From Nitrospiria bacterium (lineage in GTDB: Bacteria; Nitrospirota; Nitrospiria; DASWJH01), in assembly GCA_036397255.1 (NCBI GenBank), contig DASWJH010000005.1, forward strand, positions 1 to 37,532: 37,532 bases of DNA, given 5' to 3'. Positions 7,858 through 16,215 of this stretch are shown here, one piece after another. The notes under the pieces were generated by a model, which saw only the letters and a program-made list of their open reading frames with translations, was not told where the DNA came from and searched no databases. The number at the start of each line of letters is the position of its first letter. Within the stretch, counting starts at the first letter, position 1. Position numbers and translations under genes: made by a program.

Positions 7858-8769
7858 TCAATCGCAGGGGTATTTCTTTTTTGAACCGGAGGAAAAAGAT
7901 TTTTCACCAAACTTCTTAAATAAGGGAGGAAGCAACCGGAGGGTTTCCTCAAATCCTTGGCGTAATATCCCCTCACCCTCCTCAGGTTTTAACCGGTCCA
8001 TTGGATCAATTCGGGGAGCCAATGTAAGGATCCCGGCCTTGCATCCACATGGGCAGTTCCCCATTTCCTCCTGCCCCGAAATCATTTCCTTCTCATAAAG
8101 TGCATCCAAGACTCTTTCCAGCACATGTAGCATACTCCAGCGTTCACGGATAAATCGATTATTCCCCGTAACCGAACCAAAGCTCGATTGAATCTGATTG
8201 ACAATTAGTATATCCAGGTTTTCTTTACAGCAAATGGCACTGCGCGGGGTAATTTCAAATACACCCCCGTCCACATAATAGGATTCCTCTATGCGTTTGG
8301 CCTTTAATAAAATAGGAATCGTTGCACTGGCTACTGCCCGGGGCGCAATCTCACCCGAATGGAAGACCTCTTTCACACCTTTTGTAATATTGGTTGCAAC
8401 GAGATAGACTGAAACCGGACAGGACTCCAATGTATTGGTGCAAAGTAGCCCGGAAATAGTCGCCTCCAGGCGATCGGTTGAAACAATACCGGTGTAATTC
8501 CTTCCCCTTTTAAATCCGATGTTAAAAAGAATCGTTGGGAGTGAATCCCTATTCCAGTAATCCCGGACGGTTAAACCCTTTAGCCATTCAGCAAATTCTT
8601 TGATCGGCTTTCCACTGCCGATAATAGAGGCCACGATGGCACCTGCACTGGAACCTGCCATCGCTTGATAAGGGACCCCCATCTCTTCCAAGGCCAATAA
8701 AAAACCGGTATGAGCAAATACGCCCCTCAGGTCCCCGGTTGAAAGCACAACGCCAATCCGATGTGTCAT
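7858..8769 (-). CDS. Patatin-like phospholipase
   Basis: This 303-aa cytoplasmic or membrane-associated serine acyl hydrolase has the patatin Ser-Asp dyad: GSSAG with Ser41 (39-43) and DGG with Asp167 (167-169). The usual glycine-rich oxyanion loop appears as STGDLRG (10-16). Length fits the NTE/RssA-like bacterial group. An unusual feature is the C-terminal NCPCGCKAG (238-246), a Cys cluster that could bind metal, and CC at 180-181. The expected reaction is hydrolysis of phospholipid or lysophospholipid acyl esters. It sits between the beta-propeller lipoprotein and free YHS genes in the long minus-strand run. A membrane-repair role during metal stress is inference only. Confidence 0.88.
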   Translation of the reverse strand: MTHRIGVVLSTGDLRGVFAHTGFLLALEEMGVPYQAMAGSSAGAIVASIIGSGKPIKEFAEWLKGLTVRDYWNRDSLPTILFNIGFKRGRNYTGIVSTDRLEATISGLLCTNTLESCPVSVYLVATNITKGVKEVFHSGEIAPRAVASATIPILLKAKRIEESYYVDGGVFEITPRSAICCKENLDILIVNQIQSSFGSVTGNNRFIRERWSMLHVLERVLDALYEKEMISGQEEMGNCPCGCKAGILTLAPRIDPMDRLKPEEGEGILRQGFEETLRLLPPLFKKFGEKSFSSGSKKKYPCD

Positions 8770-8810
8770 ATTGCCTTTAAAAGATTTTCCATTACGAAAA
8801 ATATGTATCT

Positions 8811-9902
8811 TTATTTTTTAAAAACCATTTGATGGGGAACAGGGCCCGTTTCAATTTCACCTTGTATCTTCCCGGACCATGCATTCAATATCCAAATCTT
8901 TCCGAGAGACCGGCTTCCGACAAAAACCCTTTTATTGTTGGGATCCACCGAAAGATGATAGGGACTCTCGCCAACCGTCCAGGTCTTGGTTTGTTGCGTG
9001 TGGGTGTCATAAAGGGTAACGGTATTATCGTTTTGATTGGCAACGAAGACCGTCTTCCCACTGGGGTGAACATCAATCCCATGGGGATTGGCCCCAACTT
9101 TAAAAACCGAAATTTCCTTCTCCAACCTCCGTTCTATCAAGGACACGGTTTCATCAAATGCATTTACCACATAAACCAAGTGGCCATCCGGACTTTCCAC
9201 CAAATGCCCGGGCCCTTTTCCCACTTTGATCTGCTTCCGAACCAGCCACGTTTGGGTATTAATGGAAGTAACCGTCCCATCCCCCGTATTACTCACATAG
9301 AGGTCTTTGCCGTCCTTTGTGGCTAAAACATAGTTGCTGACCGCCCCCGTTTTAATATTATGGATGACCTGTTGTGTAGAAGTGGAGACCACAGCGATCC
9401 CTCCTTGGGAGGGGACAGAAAAAACCGCAAATCGTCCATCTGGCGTCACAACCCCATGGTGGGTACCGGCCCCGACGTTTATTTGGGCCACCACTTTCCC
9501 ATTGGATGTCTCAACCATCACCACATTCCCCGTTTCATTGTCCCTTGGGGTATCCTTCCCTCTAACCGGCTCATCTCCATGATCGTGTTCCCCTCTTCCA
9601 CTCATTGGGCTGTGTTTCATTTCCTTGGGACTCTCCTTCGTACTGGTAGCATATAAAAATAGCCCATCCGGGGTGATGGCCAGCCCATGAGGATTGTATC
9701 CCCCCTCAAACCTTCGTATGATCCTATTAGAAGACAGATCAAGCTCTATAATCTGATGGGTCGCCCCCATGGAAATATAAGCCCTACCGGTGGATTTTCC
9801 TCCACACCCAGAAAAAATAGTGAAGAGGAAAAACAATCCGAAAATAAAACAAACGAACTCTTTCTGTGAAACCCTTTCTTTTTTTTCCTGACTGTTCGTC
9901 AT
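8811..9902 (-). CDS. YVTN-type beta-propeller lipoprotein
   Basis: This 363-aa protein has a lipoprotein signal (hydrophobic 16-30, lipobox IFSGC with Cys33). The mature part is a seven-bladed-type propeller of about 42-residue YVTN/YncE repeats. Characteristic segments are NPHGLAITPDGLFLYAT, GHLVESPDGHLVYVVN, NPHGIDVHPSGKTVFVAN and SPYHLSVDPNNKRVFVG. A His-rich insert (KHSPMSGRGEHDHGDEP, about 102-118) could bind metal. ATG 9902 was preferred because it starts just before the lipoprotein signal and leaves a 32-bp gap to the upstream gene; the frame extends far upstream but overlaps that gene. YVTN propellers of this kind often sit with copper or redox proteins, and their function is usually unknown. 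Confidence 0.85.
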   Translation of the reverse strand: MTNSQEKKERVSQKEFVCFIFGLFFLFTIFSGCGGKSTGRAYISMGATHQIIELDLSSNRIIRRFEGGYNPHGLAITPDGLFLYATSTKESPKEMKHSPMSGRGEHDHGDEPVRGKDTPRDNETGNVVMVETSNGKVVAQINVGAGTHHGVVTPDGRFAVFSVPSQGGIAVVSTSTQQVIHNIKTGAVSNYVLATKDGKDLYVSNTGDGTVTSINTQTWLVRKQIKVGKGPGHLVESPDGHLVYVVNAFDETVSLIERRLEKEISVFKVGANPHGIDVHPSGKTVFVANQNDNTVTLYDTHTQQTKTWTVGESPYHLSVDPNNKRVFVGSRSLGKIWILNAWSGKIQGEIETGPVPHQMVFKK

Positions 9903-9934
9903 CCTACGTCCCATCCCTCTTTTTTCTGAAAAAT

Positions 9935-10618
9935 TTAGGGAACTTCCCATTGCAACACCATCTCTTGGTTCCCCTGCAATTTTTGAATCACCAGCTCTAT
10001 AAAAATAGGGGGGCGCTCCCCAGGTATATGTTCTCCGGTAAGATGGCCCATCATCAAAGTTCCAGCCTTGTTCCTCTGGGGAAAATATAAAATTCCCTCC
10101 AAATGTTGGGGAGAGAAACTGGTCAACTTCGACCACATCAAAGGTTTTGCTTCATCGCCTTTGTCATTGCGTAGGAGAACGTTCTCCTTAACGGAGTATT
10201 CAAACAAGTCAAAAGAGTCGGAATCCATCACAAGGGTAAACACAATGTCGCTGTGAACACGAAAACGCTCGGCATATTCGTGGAAAAGGACCTCATGCCT
10301 TTTAACATCATGTTCCCTCTCTGCTGCGGCAAGGGCTTTGAAAAACGTTGGTGAATTCCAGGTAGCCAAGATTTGAACTTTTTCATTTTTTTTAAATCGG
10401 GTAAACTGCTTTCTTACTTTTTCAAATTCCTCATGTTCAGGGGAACCCTTGGAAGGAAGGCCTTTACCGGGAATATCCGGGGCCTCCGCCACGAATTTCT
10501 CCACTTTGGCATGCTGGGCCCAATCCCAATAGATCACCCCAACTAAAAACAAAGCCCCAATTACTATCCATAACCAGATTTTTGTTCTCCCAGTCTCGTT
10601 TTTAATTTTTGAAATCAT
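9935..10618 (-). CDS. Unknown membrane-anchored protein
   Basis: This 227-aa protein has one N-terminal membrane helix (about 13-33) with a positively charged lead, followed by an extracytoplasmic domain of about 190 residues beginning WDWAQHAKVEKFVAEAPD. I do not recognise the family. The domain is mixed alpha/beta in appearance, with a His-rich helix (EREHDVKRHEVLFHEY, about 99-114) and a Met/His segment TLMMGHLTGEH near 190. It contains no Cys, so a YHS-like or thiol function is excluded. It lies 26 bp after the 2-TM protein gene and 32 bp before the propeller gene. Its position suggests an extracytoplasmic accessory protein of the metal island. Confidence 0.75.
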   Translation of the reverse strand: MISKIKNETGRTKIWLWIVIGALFLVGVIYWDWAQHAKVEKFVAEAPDIPGKGLPSKGSPEHEEFEKVRKQFTRFKKNEKVQILATWNSPTFFKALAAAEREHDVKRHEVLFHEYAERFRVHSDIVFTLVMDSDSFDLFEYSVKENVLLRNDKGDEAKPLMWSKLTSFSPQHLEGILYFPQRNKAGTLMMGHLTGEHIPGERPPIFIELVIQKLQGNQEMVLQWEVP

Positions 10619-10644
10619 CCTATCGCCCTTTCCGTTATCCGGAT

Positions 10645-10902
10645 TTAGGAGATTTTTGCACCAAAAAAGTTATACAGCGGAACAAACACCAGGGCCACAT
10701 AAAATCCATACAGAAAGCTTTCAATTACCCCCAAGAAAAAACTTCCCCAATTGATCCAGGTAAAACCGGGAAGCAAACGTATCCATGCCTCGTACATGGC
10801 ATGACCCGGAAAGAGAAGATCATAAATCACACAGAGGACAAATGTAATTGAAAAAAAAGTTCCCAACGATAACCCAATCACCTTCCAATTTAAAGGCTGC
10901 AT
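10645..10902 (-). CDS. Small two-helix membrane protein (DUF5676-like)
   Basis: This 85-aa membrane protein has helices at about 8-30 and 53-77 joined by an amphipathic segment containing AMYEAWIRLLPGF. The C-terminal FLYGFYVALVFVPLYNFF resembles small proteins annotated DUF5676, often found beside heavy-metal P-type ATPases and YHS genes. The family call is from memory of the pattern. The ATG is preceded by GAGGGGAAAAAA. It lies 19 bp after the membrane-anchored YHS gene, suggesting translational coupling. No function can be stated. Confidence 0.7.
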   Translation of the reverse strand: MQPLNWKVIGLSLGTFFSITFVLCVIYDLLFPGHAMYEAWIRLLPGFTWINWGSFFLGVIESFLYGFYVALVFVPLYNFFGAKIS

Positions 10903-10921
10903 TTTTTTCCCCTCGTTTTTT

Positions 10922-11206
10922 TCAGGCTGCTTTTATATAGGTTTCGGGGTCTTTCTGGAATTTTTCTTGGCATTGGGCTGAACAAAAATAATAAAGCCCT
11001 CCCCGATACATTTTGGTAAAATTCGCTGTGCGGGCATCGAGCCTCTCCCCACAGACGGGATCCTGGACGGGTCTTGAGGTTTCTTTTCCAGAGAATTCCT
11101 CATGATGGCCCCCATGACCACCCCCCATCATATGGGCCCCGCACCCCCAGCGCATCATGACAAAAAACAGAATTCCAATAAAAAGGAAATACAGCACATC
11201 AGACAT
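10922..11206 (-). CDS. Membrane-anchored YHS protein with His/Met linker
   Basis: This 94-aa protein has one N-terminal helix (3-19), then a metal-binding-looking linker CGAHMMGGGHGGHH (22-35), then a YHS domain (about 48-92) with DPVCGE and YYFCSAQCQEKF. The usual Met of the VCGM box is Glu here, the only such change among the six YHS copies. It is encoded 109 bp after the P-type ATPase and 19 bp before the 2-TM protein. Given the short N-terminus before the helix, the YHS side could be either face of the membrane. A copper chaperone that docks metal to or from the ATPase is a reasonable inference. Confidence 0.87.
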   Translation of the reverse strand: MSDVLYFLFIGILFFVMMRWGCGAHMMGGGHGGHHEEFSGKETSRPVQDPVCGERLDARTANFTKMYRGGLYYFCSAQCQEKFQKDPETYIKAA

Positions 11207-11315
11207 TTTTTCACCTCATCCCACTATTTTTTTCTAAAGAATCCCCTTATGCAGTGAAACAAATTCTCTTAAGGACTTAATCTATAAACCCACCCGTTGT
11301 TTTCCATAATACAGA

Positions 11316-13895
11316 TCACAGATTCACGTTTCTCAATCGAAGGGCATTGGTGATGACGGAAACAGAACTAAAGCTCATGGCTGCGGCAGCGATCATCGGT
11401 GATAACAGAAGACCGAATATGGGGTAGATCACACCAGCGGCAATGGGAACCCCAACTGAATTGTAGACAAATGCAAAGAAAAGGTTTTGACGGATATTCC
11501 GCATAGTGGATCGGCTTAAACGCCGTGCACGGACGATGCCCCTAAGATCCCCTTTAACCAAAGTCACCCCGGCACTCTCCATCGCCACATCGGTACCCGT
11601 GCCCATTGCAATACCCACCTGGGCCTGAGCCAAGGCCGGTGCATCGTTGATACCGTCCCCTGCCATGGCCACCGTTCTTCCCTCAGCCTGAAGTTTTTTT
11701 ATTACTTCGGCCTTCTGATCCGGCAGAACTTCGGCCTGGACCTGATCGATATTTAGCTTCCCGGCTACGGCTTCGGCGGTTTTTCGGCTATCTCCGGTAA
11801 GCATAACCACCTTAATCCCTTCGGCATGTAGGTCCCGTATCGCCTCGGGTGTGGTCTCTTTGATGGGATCGGCAACTCCAATCAACCCAACCGCTTTCCC
11901 GTCTATACTCAATAACATAACCGTTTGACCTTCCGCCCGCTGCCGGTCTGCCTGTTGACCTAAATCTCCGGCATCGATCCCCAAATCCTCCAAAAGCTTA
12001 AGGTTACCCAATGCTACCTGACGACCATCCACTTCACCGGTGACACCTTTACCGGTTACCGACTGAAAGTGGTTGGCTTGCCCCAATTCAATTCCTTTTT
12101 CCTCCGCACCCCGAACAATCGCCTCGGCCAATGGGTGTTCGCTGGCCTTCTCCAGCGTCGCTGCCACCTTTAAGGCTTCTTCTTCATTCTCCCCTTCGAC
12201 AACCGTTACCGCGACGAGCTTAGGTTTACCTTCTGTCAATGTACCGGTTTTATCCACCACCAGTGTATCGACTTTCTCCATGATCTCCAGGGCCTCGGCA
12301 TTTTTGATCAGCACCCCCAGGGTCGCCCCTTTTCCGGTTCCCACCATAATCGACATGGGTGTGGCTAACCCTAACGCGCAGGGGCACGCGATAATCAACA
12401 CGGCCACGGCATTAATCACCGCATGAGCCAACCTCGGCTCAGGCCCCCAGAAACCCCAGACCCCCAGTGTAAAAAATGCAATGAGGATAACCGCGGGAAC
12501 AAAATATCCGGAGACAGTATCCACCAGCTTTTGAATCGGAGCGCGGGAACGCTGGGCCTCGGCAACCATATGGACGATTTGCGACAACAGGGTATCAGCC
12601 CCGACTTTTTCCGCCTTCATCAATAAACTACCGGTACCATTAACAGTTGCCCCGATCAGTCGTTCACCAGCCGTTTTGGCAACTGGGATCGGTTCCCCTG
12701 TGACCATAGACTCATCCACATTGCTTTGTCCTTTAACCACCGAACCGTCTACTGGAACTTTTTCACCCGGGCGGATGCGAAGTATATCCCCCGATTTCAC
12801 ATGTTCCAATGGAATGTCCTCTTCCAGGCCCCCTTCATGGACAATACGGGCGGTTTTCGGTGCCAGTCCCAGCAATAATTTGATCGCAGCACTGGTTTGA
12901 CTGCGTGCCCGAAGTTCCAATACCTGCCCGAGAAGAACCAAGGCGGTGATCACCGCCGAAGCCTCAAAATAGACCGGAACCACCCCCATTTCATTGAACA
13001 CGGACCTTGGGAAAATTCCCGGAATGAGAGCCGCGATTGCACTATAGGTCCAGGCTACACCCACCCCCATCCCAATGAGGGTAAACATATTGAGGTTGCG
13101 GGTCACCACTGAATTCCATCCGCGCACAAAGAAAATCCACCCTCCCCACCAGACAACTGGAGTGGCCAATCCCATCTCCACCCATTGTCGGATACGGGGT
13201 TTAATGATCTCCGCAAGCGCTTCCGGCCAGAACTCTGCTCCCATTGCACTCAAAAATATTGGAATGGCGAGCAGGGTGCTGACCCAAAACCGCCGGGTCA
13301 TATCATCCAGCTCGGTTGTATCTTCTTCTACGGTAACCGTTCGGGGCTCAAGGGCCATTCCGCATTTAGGGCAGTTACCTGGATGATCCTGAACCACTTC
13401 AGGGTGCATGGGACACACATATTCCGTTTTGCTGACTGCAACCGGTAACCCTTTTGGCTCCAAGGCCATACCGCATTTAGGGCAACTCCCCGGCCCCACC
13501 TGTTCAATTTCGGGGTCCATGGGGCATGTAAAAATTCTTTCCTCCCCTCCTGGTTTTTCCTCCTTCTGGGTTTTTGCTCCCCCAACTTCTTTTTTTAGAA
13601 ATTGTTGAGGATTTTCCTGAAACTTTCCTAAGCAATGCGTGCCGCAAAAATAATAGGTTTTCCCTTCATGAGTGTGTTCTCCGGATGCTGTTTTTGGATC
13701 GACGCTCATCCCGCAAACCGGGTCGATTTCCTTCCCAACGGCAACGGATTCACCCGGAAGGAACCTGGAAGGTTCGGCTTGAAACTTTTCCAGGCAATGG
13801 GTGCTGCAAAAATAGTATGTCTTCCCTTCATGGGTATGCTTTCCCTCGGCCTTCTCCTCCTCAACATCCATTCCACATATTGGATCCGTTGCCAT
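11316..13895 (-). CDS. copA: Cu+-exporting P1B-type ATPase with tandem YHS and HMBD domains
   Basis: This 859-aa ATP-driven exporter of Cu+ (or Ag+) carries four N-terminal metal modules: YHS1 (about 1-46), YHS2 (57-102), and two heavy-metal-binding domains with CPMDP...CPKCGM (124-143) and CPMHP...CPKCGM (161-180). The ATPase core shows MVTGEP (397-402), CPC (504-506), the phosphorylation site DKTGT (548-552), HP (587-588) and GDGIND (746-751). Membrane residues CPC, YN (811-812) and MSFSS (840-844) match the Cu+ subgroup P1B-1. There is no classical HMA CxxC domain; the YHS/HMBD modules replace it. The start is the ATG directly before YHS1. It lies 24 bp after the methyltransferase-like gene and is probably the core of the island. 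Confidence 0.95.
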   Translation of the reverse strand: MATDPICGMDVEEEKAEGKHTHEGKTYYFCSTHCLEKFQAEPSRFLPGESVAVGKEIDPVCGMSVDPKTASGEHTHEGKTYYFCGTHCLGKFQENPQQFLKKEVGGAKTQKEEKPGGEERIFTCPMDPEIEQVGPGSCPKCGMALEPKGLPVAVSKTEYVCPMHPEVVQDHPGNCPKCGMALEPRTVTVEEDTTELDDMTRRFWVSTLLAIPIFLSAMGAEFWPEALAEIIKPRIRQWVEMGLATPVVWWGGWIFFVRGWNSVVTRNLNMFTLIGMGVGVAWTYSAIAALIPGIFPRSVFNEMGVVPVYFEASAVITALVLLGQVLELRARSQTSAAIKLLLGLAPKTARIVHEGGLEEDIPLEHVKSGDILRIRPGEKVPVDGSVVKGQSNVDESMVTGEPIPVAKTAGERLIGATVNGTGSLLMKAEKVGADTLLSQIVHMVAEAQRSRAPIQKLVDTVSGYFVPAVILIAFFTLGVWGFWGPEPRLAHAVINAVAVLIIACPCALGLATPMSIMVGTGKGATLGVLIKNAEALEIMEKVDTLVVDKTGTLTEGKPKLVAVTVVEGENEEEALKVAATLEKASEHPLAEAIVRGAEEKGIELGQANHFQSVTGKGVTGEVDGRQVALGNLKLLEDLGIDAGDLGQQADRQRAEGQTVMLLSIDGKAVGLIGVADPIKETTPEAIRDLHAEGIKVVMLTGDSRKTAEAVAGKLNIDQVQAEVLPDQKAEVIKKLQAEGRTVAMAGDGINDAPALAQAQVGIAMGTGTDVAMESAGVTLVKGDLRGIVRARRLSRSTMRNIRQNLFFAFVYNSVGVPIAAGVIYPIFGLLLSPMIAAAAMSFSSVSVITNALRLRNVNL

Positions 13896-13919
13896 AAACC
13901 TTTTCCTCTCTTGTTTTTT

Positions 13920-14570
13920 TTAAACCTCGGATTTTACTTTTCTCTTAAAATTTGGAAAAAACATCGGTGTTACCGCTTTGTAGCGACTATAGGCCTCCCC
14001 AAATTGTTTTTCCACTTCGGCTTCTTCTCGGCGGGCCAAGTGCATATACATATAAAGAAGGATCGGGAACATCAGCAAGGTCAGGAGTGTCGGCCATTGG
14101 AATAAAAACCCAAGCATAATCAGCACAAAGGCCGCGTACTGAGGGTGGCGGATATACGCATACGGACCGGTAACGGCGAGGGTTTGGGTCCGCTGTGCCG
14201 AATAGAGCACCTTCCAGGCGTTTGCCAACAAGGAAAATCCGCCCACGATGAAAACAAGACTCAACAGATGAAACGGGCCAAAATGCGGGTTTCCCCGCCA
14301 GCCGAATAGCATCTCGGGCAGGTGTCCCGAATCGTGTGCGAACCAGTCGACGCCGGGGTAACGGCTCTGAAGCCAGCCGGACAGGAAATAAATCGTGAGC
14401 GGAAAACCGTACATCTCCGTGAACAGTGCCACCAGGAATCCTGAAAATGCGCCGAACGATCGCCAATCCCGCGCTGTTCGAGGCTTCGTAAAACTGAACG
14501 CGAAGAGTATGAAGATGAGGGAGTTGACGATCACCAACGACCAAAGTCCGTAGGAAGGGGCTTCATTCAT
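13920..14570 (-). CDS. Isoprenylcysteine carboxyl methyltransferase-like membrane protein
   Basis: This 216-aa membrane protein has about five helices. The C-terminal catalytic-type region VTGPYAYIRHPQYAAFVL (about 135-152), followed by EEAEVEKQFGEAYSRYKAVTPMFFP, is the SAM-binding signature of the ICMT/PEMT superfamily. Bacterial members near heavy-metal ATPases are common, and their substrates are mostly unknown. The ATG overlaps the stop of the DUF2933 gene by 4 bp, so the two are translationally coupled, and the ATPase gene starts 24 bp downstream. Local GC content looks higher than in the next genes, which may mean a separate origin. Confidence 0.85.
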   Translation of the reverse strand: MNEAPSYGLWSLVIVNSLIFILFAFSFTKPRTARDWRSFGAFSGFLVALFTEMYGFPLTIYFLSGWLQSRYPGVDWFAHDSGHLPEMLFGWRGNPHFGPFHLLSLVFIVGGFSLLANAWKVLYSAQRTQTLAVTGPYAYIRHPQYAAFVLIMLGFLFQWPTLLTLLMFPILLYMYMHLARREEAEVEKQFGEAYSRYKAVTPMFFPNFKRKVKSEV

Positions 14571-14806
14571 TTTTTTTCTCCCTCCACTTCGTGGTGATGA
14601 TCCTGAGCGCCGTGCTTTCGATGCATAAACAGGTGTATAAACGGGCAGGCCAATAACAACAAATATGGCAAGATGCCAAAAAAATGCGCCCAGTGCTCAC
14701 TCAAGAGAAGAAAACCCACAATTGCAAGAAAACCCAGCAGCCCGAGGTTGGCAGGTTGCCCGAGCCAATTTTTTCCCTGTGGACCATGTTTATTTTGCAT
14801 CTGCAT
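14567..14806 (-). CDS. DUF2933 small membrane protein
   Basis: This 79-aa protein has two helices (about 20-36 and 42-60) and a His-rich C-terminus (CPFIHLFMHRKHG, DHHHE). It fits the DUF2933 pattern found in copper/mercury resistance islands next to ICMT-like proteins. The site AGAAGAAGGG precedes the ATG. It is the first gene of the 14-kb minus-strand run and overlaps the next gene by ATGA. Function is unknown; the His cluster suggests metal contact. Confidence 0.82.
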   Translation of the reverse strand: MQMQNKHGPQGKNWLGQPANLGLLGFLAIVGFLLLSEHWAHFFGILPYLLLLACPFIHLFMHRKHGAQDHHHEVEGEKK

Positions 14807-14902
14807 TAGCCCTTCTTCTTACGCACGGAAGAGATTTAACAATCCAAGAATACGGTGCCAAGCATTGTATTTATTTTAAAAAATGAGTTGAGGGAAATCA
14901 AT

Positions 14903-14916
14903 TTTGGTATACCAAA
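14903..14916. promoter_or_regulatory. Perfect palindrome, candidate operator
   Basis: TTTGGTATACCAAA is a perfect 14-bp palindrome 97 bp before the DUF2933 start codon, in the only large non-coding stretch ahead of the YHS island. No regulator gene is in the window to match it. An operator role is inferred from position and symmetry. Confidence 0.4.
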
Positions 14917-14997
14917 CTCATGTTGCTGTTACGTCTCAGAAATAATTAGAATAACACTGAAATCCTCGCAACCCTCCACGCACGTTTTTAAATCCCT

Positions 14998-15026
14998 GGA
15001 TTCCCGATAAAACCATTCGGGAATGA
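14998..15026. repeat. Interspersed palindromic repeat
   Basis: GGATTCCCGATAAAACCATT with the matching arm CGGGAATGA. The arms GATTCCCG and CGGGAATG form a stem as in the other copies. Confidence 0.7.
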
Positions 15027-15204
15027 GGGATTCGGAGTTTTTCAACATTCTGCTAATGGATTAATATGCAAATGCAATGCGCATTAACTATCAAAACAGT
15101 TCTTAATAAAATTTTCAATGAATTCAAGAGCCTACAAAAAAAGAGTCATCATTACCGTTCATATCGCAAGAGCAATGGGGCAATTTGCAACAAAAAACTC
15201 TCTC

Positions 15205-16014
15205 TCATTTCTCTCCGAGGAACAGGATATAATGAACCAAGTCCCAAGCCTGATCCTCTCTACCCGAAAAAAGATTACTATAGGAAGGCATGGGTGTTCC
15301 ATCCAGCCCGGTCATAATCGTCCGATAAATATCCTCATGACTGGTCCCATTTCCGAATGTCTCCCGTAACGTTAAATCCACAGGCATGATGGAAAGGCCT
15401 CTTTCATCCTTAAAATTGACAACCGCCCCTCTCCCGTTCTTTCCGTGGCATTCATAACATTTTAATTCTTGGTACAACTTTTTCCCTCTTTTAACGCTTT
15501 CAACGGAATACATATAAGGGCCCACATGTTCCACATACTTGATCGTCGTCTTCTTTGGCAACTCATCCTGGATAAATTCCTCCGCGATATATAAGGCCAC
15601 CTGCCTGATCTTTTCCTCGCCCATATTTCGAAAAGAAGGCATAAAGCCTGGAATTCCTTCCCGGATCGTTCTCATTAGATCGGACAGGGTGGGGTACTCC
15701 CCCGATTCTGTGGATCTAAATTTGAAAATCCCCCGTGTAAAATCATTCGGTCTGGGATGGGAATAAGGGCCGAGGAAAAAAGAAGCGGGGCCGTCCCCTT
15801 TTCCATTGCTTCCATGACAAAAAACACAGCTCATGGAATAGATCATTTTTCCCATCATGACATCCTCAGAAACAGGGGCTTCCATTCCGCCCATGGATTG
15901 TTTTCCATGTTGGTCTTCTGAAGCAAACAGACTGGAGAGGACGGGCACGATACCGAGACTGACCAAAACTACAAACAGCGGAAACAGTTTCATTTTCAAA
16001 CTGACTTTTCTCAT
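15205..16014 (-). CDS. Periplasmic diheme cytochrome c
   Basis: This 269-aa exported cytochrome has a signal peptide (about 1-31, ending LSSLFA). It has two class I cytochrome domains with CVFCH (63-67) and CYECH (186-190). Likely distal Met ligands are in GIPGFMPSF (Met125) and LDGTPMPSY. The region between is typical of two-domain cytochromes that shuttle electrons in the periplasm. GAGGTTAAAAG precedes the ATG. It lies about 200 bp downstream of the porin-cytochrome gene on the same strand, separated by two palindromic repeats that may attenuate transcription. I infer it accepts electrons from, or donates them to, the outer-membrane partner. Confidence 0.92.
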   Translation of the reverse strand: MRKVSLKMKLFPLFVVLVSLGIVPVLSSLFASEDQHGKQSMGGMEAPVSEDVMMGKMIYSMSCVFCHGSNGKGDGPASFFLGPYSHPRPNDFTRGIFKFRSTESGEYPTLSDLMRTIREGIPGFMPSFRNMGEEKIRQVALYIAEEFIQDELPKKTTIKYVEHVGPYMYSVESVKRGKKLYQELKCYECHGKNGRGAVVNFKDERGLSIMPVDLTLRETFGNGTSHEDIYRTIMTGLDGTPMPSYSNLFSGREDQAWDLVHYILFLGEK

Positions 16015-16072
16015 CTTTTAACCTCAATGAACCCATGTATGTTCTTAACGGGGTTTTAATAAACCCGAATCA

Positions 16073-16106
16073 GTCATTCCCGAATGGTTTTATCGGGAAT
16101 CCAGGA
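16073..16106. repeat. Interspersed palindromic repeat
   Basis: GTCATTCCCGAATGGTTTTA followed by TCGGGAATCCAGGA. The arms ATTCCCGA and TCGGGAAT are perfectly complementary. Confidence 0.75.
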
Positions 16107-16126
16107 CCTTAAAATCAACAACTTTT

Positions 16127-16178
16127 GGATTCCCGCTCCCCGATAAAGGCATTCGAGGACAGGTTTCGCGGGAATGAC
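16127..16178. repeat. Interspersed palindromic repeat, long form
   Basis: GGATTCCCGC at one end and GCGGGAATGACG at the other, with the GCATTCGAGGACAGG insert. It is almost identical to the copy at 1-47. Together with the copy at 16073 it forms an inverted pair between the porin and cytochrome genes. Confidence 0.75.
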
Positions 16179-16215
16179 GACCAGATGCACAAATACAACC
16201 TTTTTCAACACTTTG

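Larger units (their letters stand above)
14807..15204. other. Intergenic region upstream of the YHS island
   Basis: I see no gene. The region should contain the promoter of the minus-strand island. It holds a perfect 14-bp palindrome (14903-14916) and one palindromic repeat (14998-15026). A weak minus-strand -35/-10 pair (TTGGCA, 17 nt, TAAATC) lies roughly at 14865-14835, but I do not trust it. The rest, 15027-15204, is AT-rich and featureless. Confidence 0.5.

Noticed and set aside
9902-10136. Upstream extension of the beta-propeller gene
   Set aside because: It overlaps the preceding gene in another frame and places extra residues before a clear lipoprotein signal.
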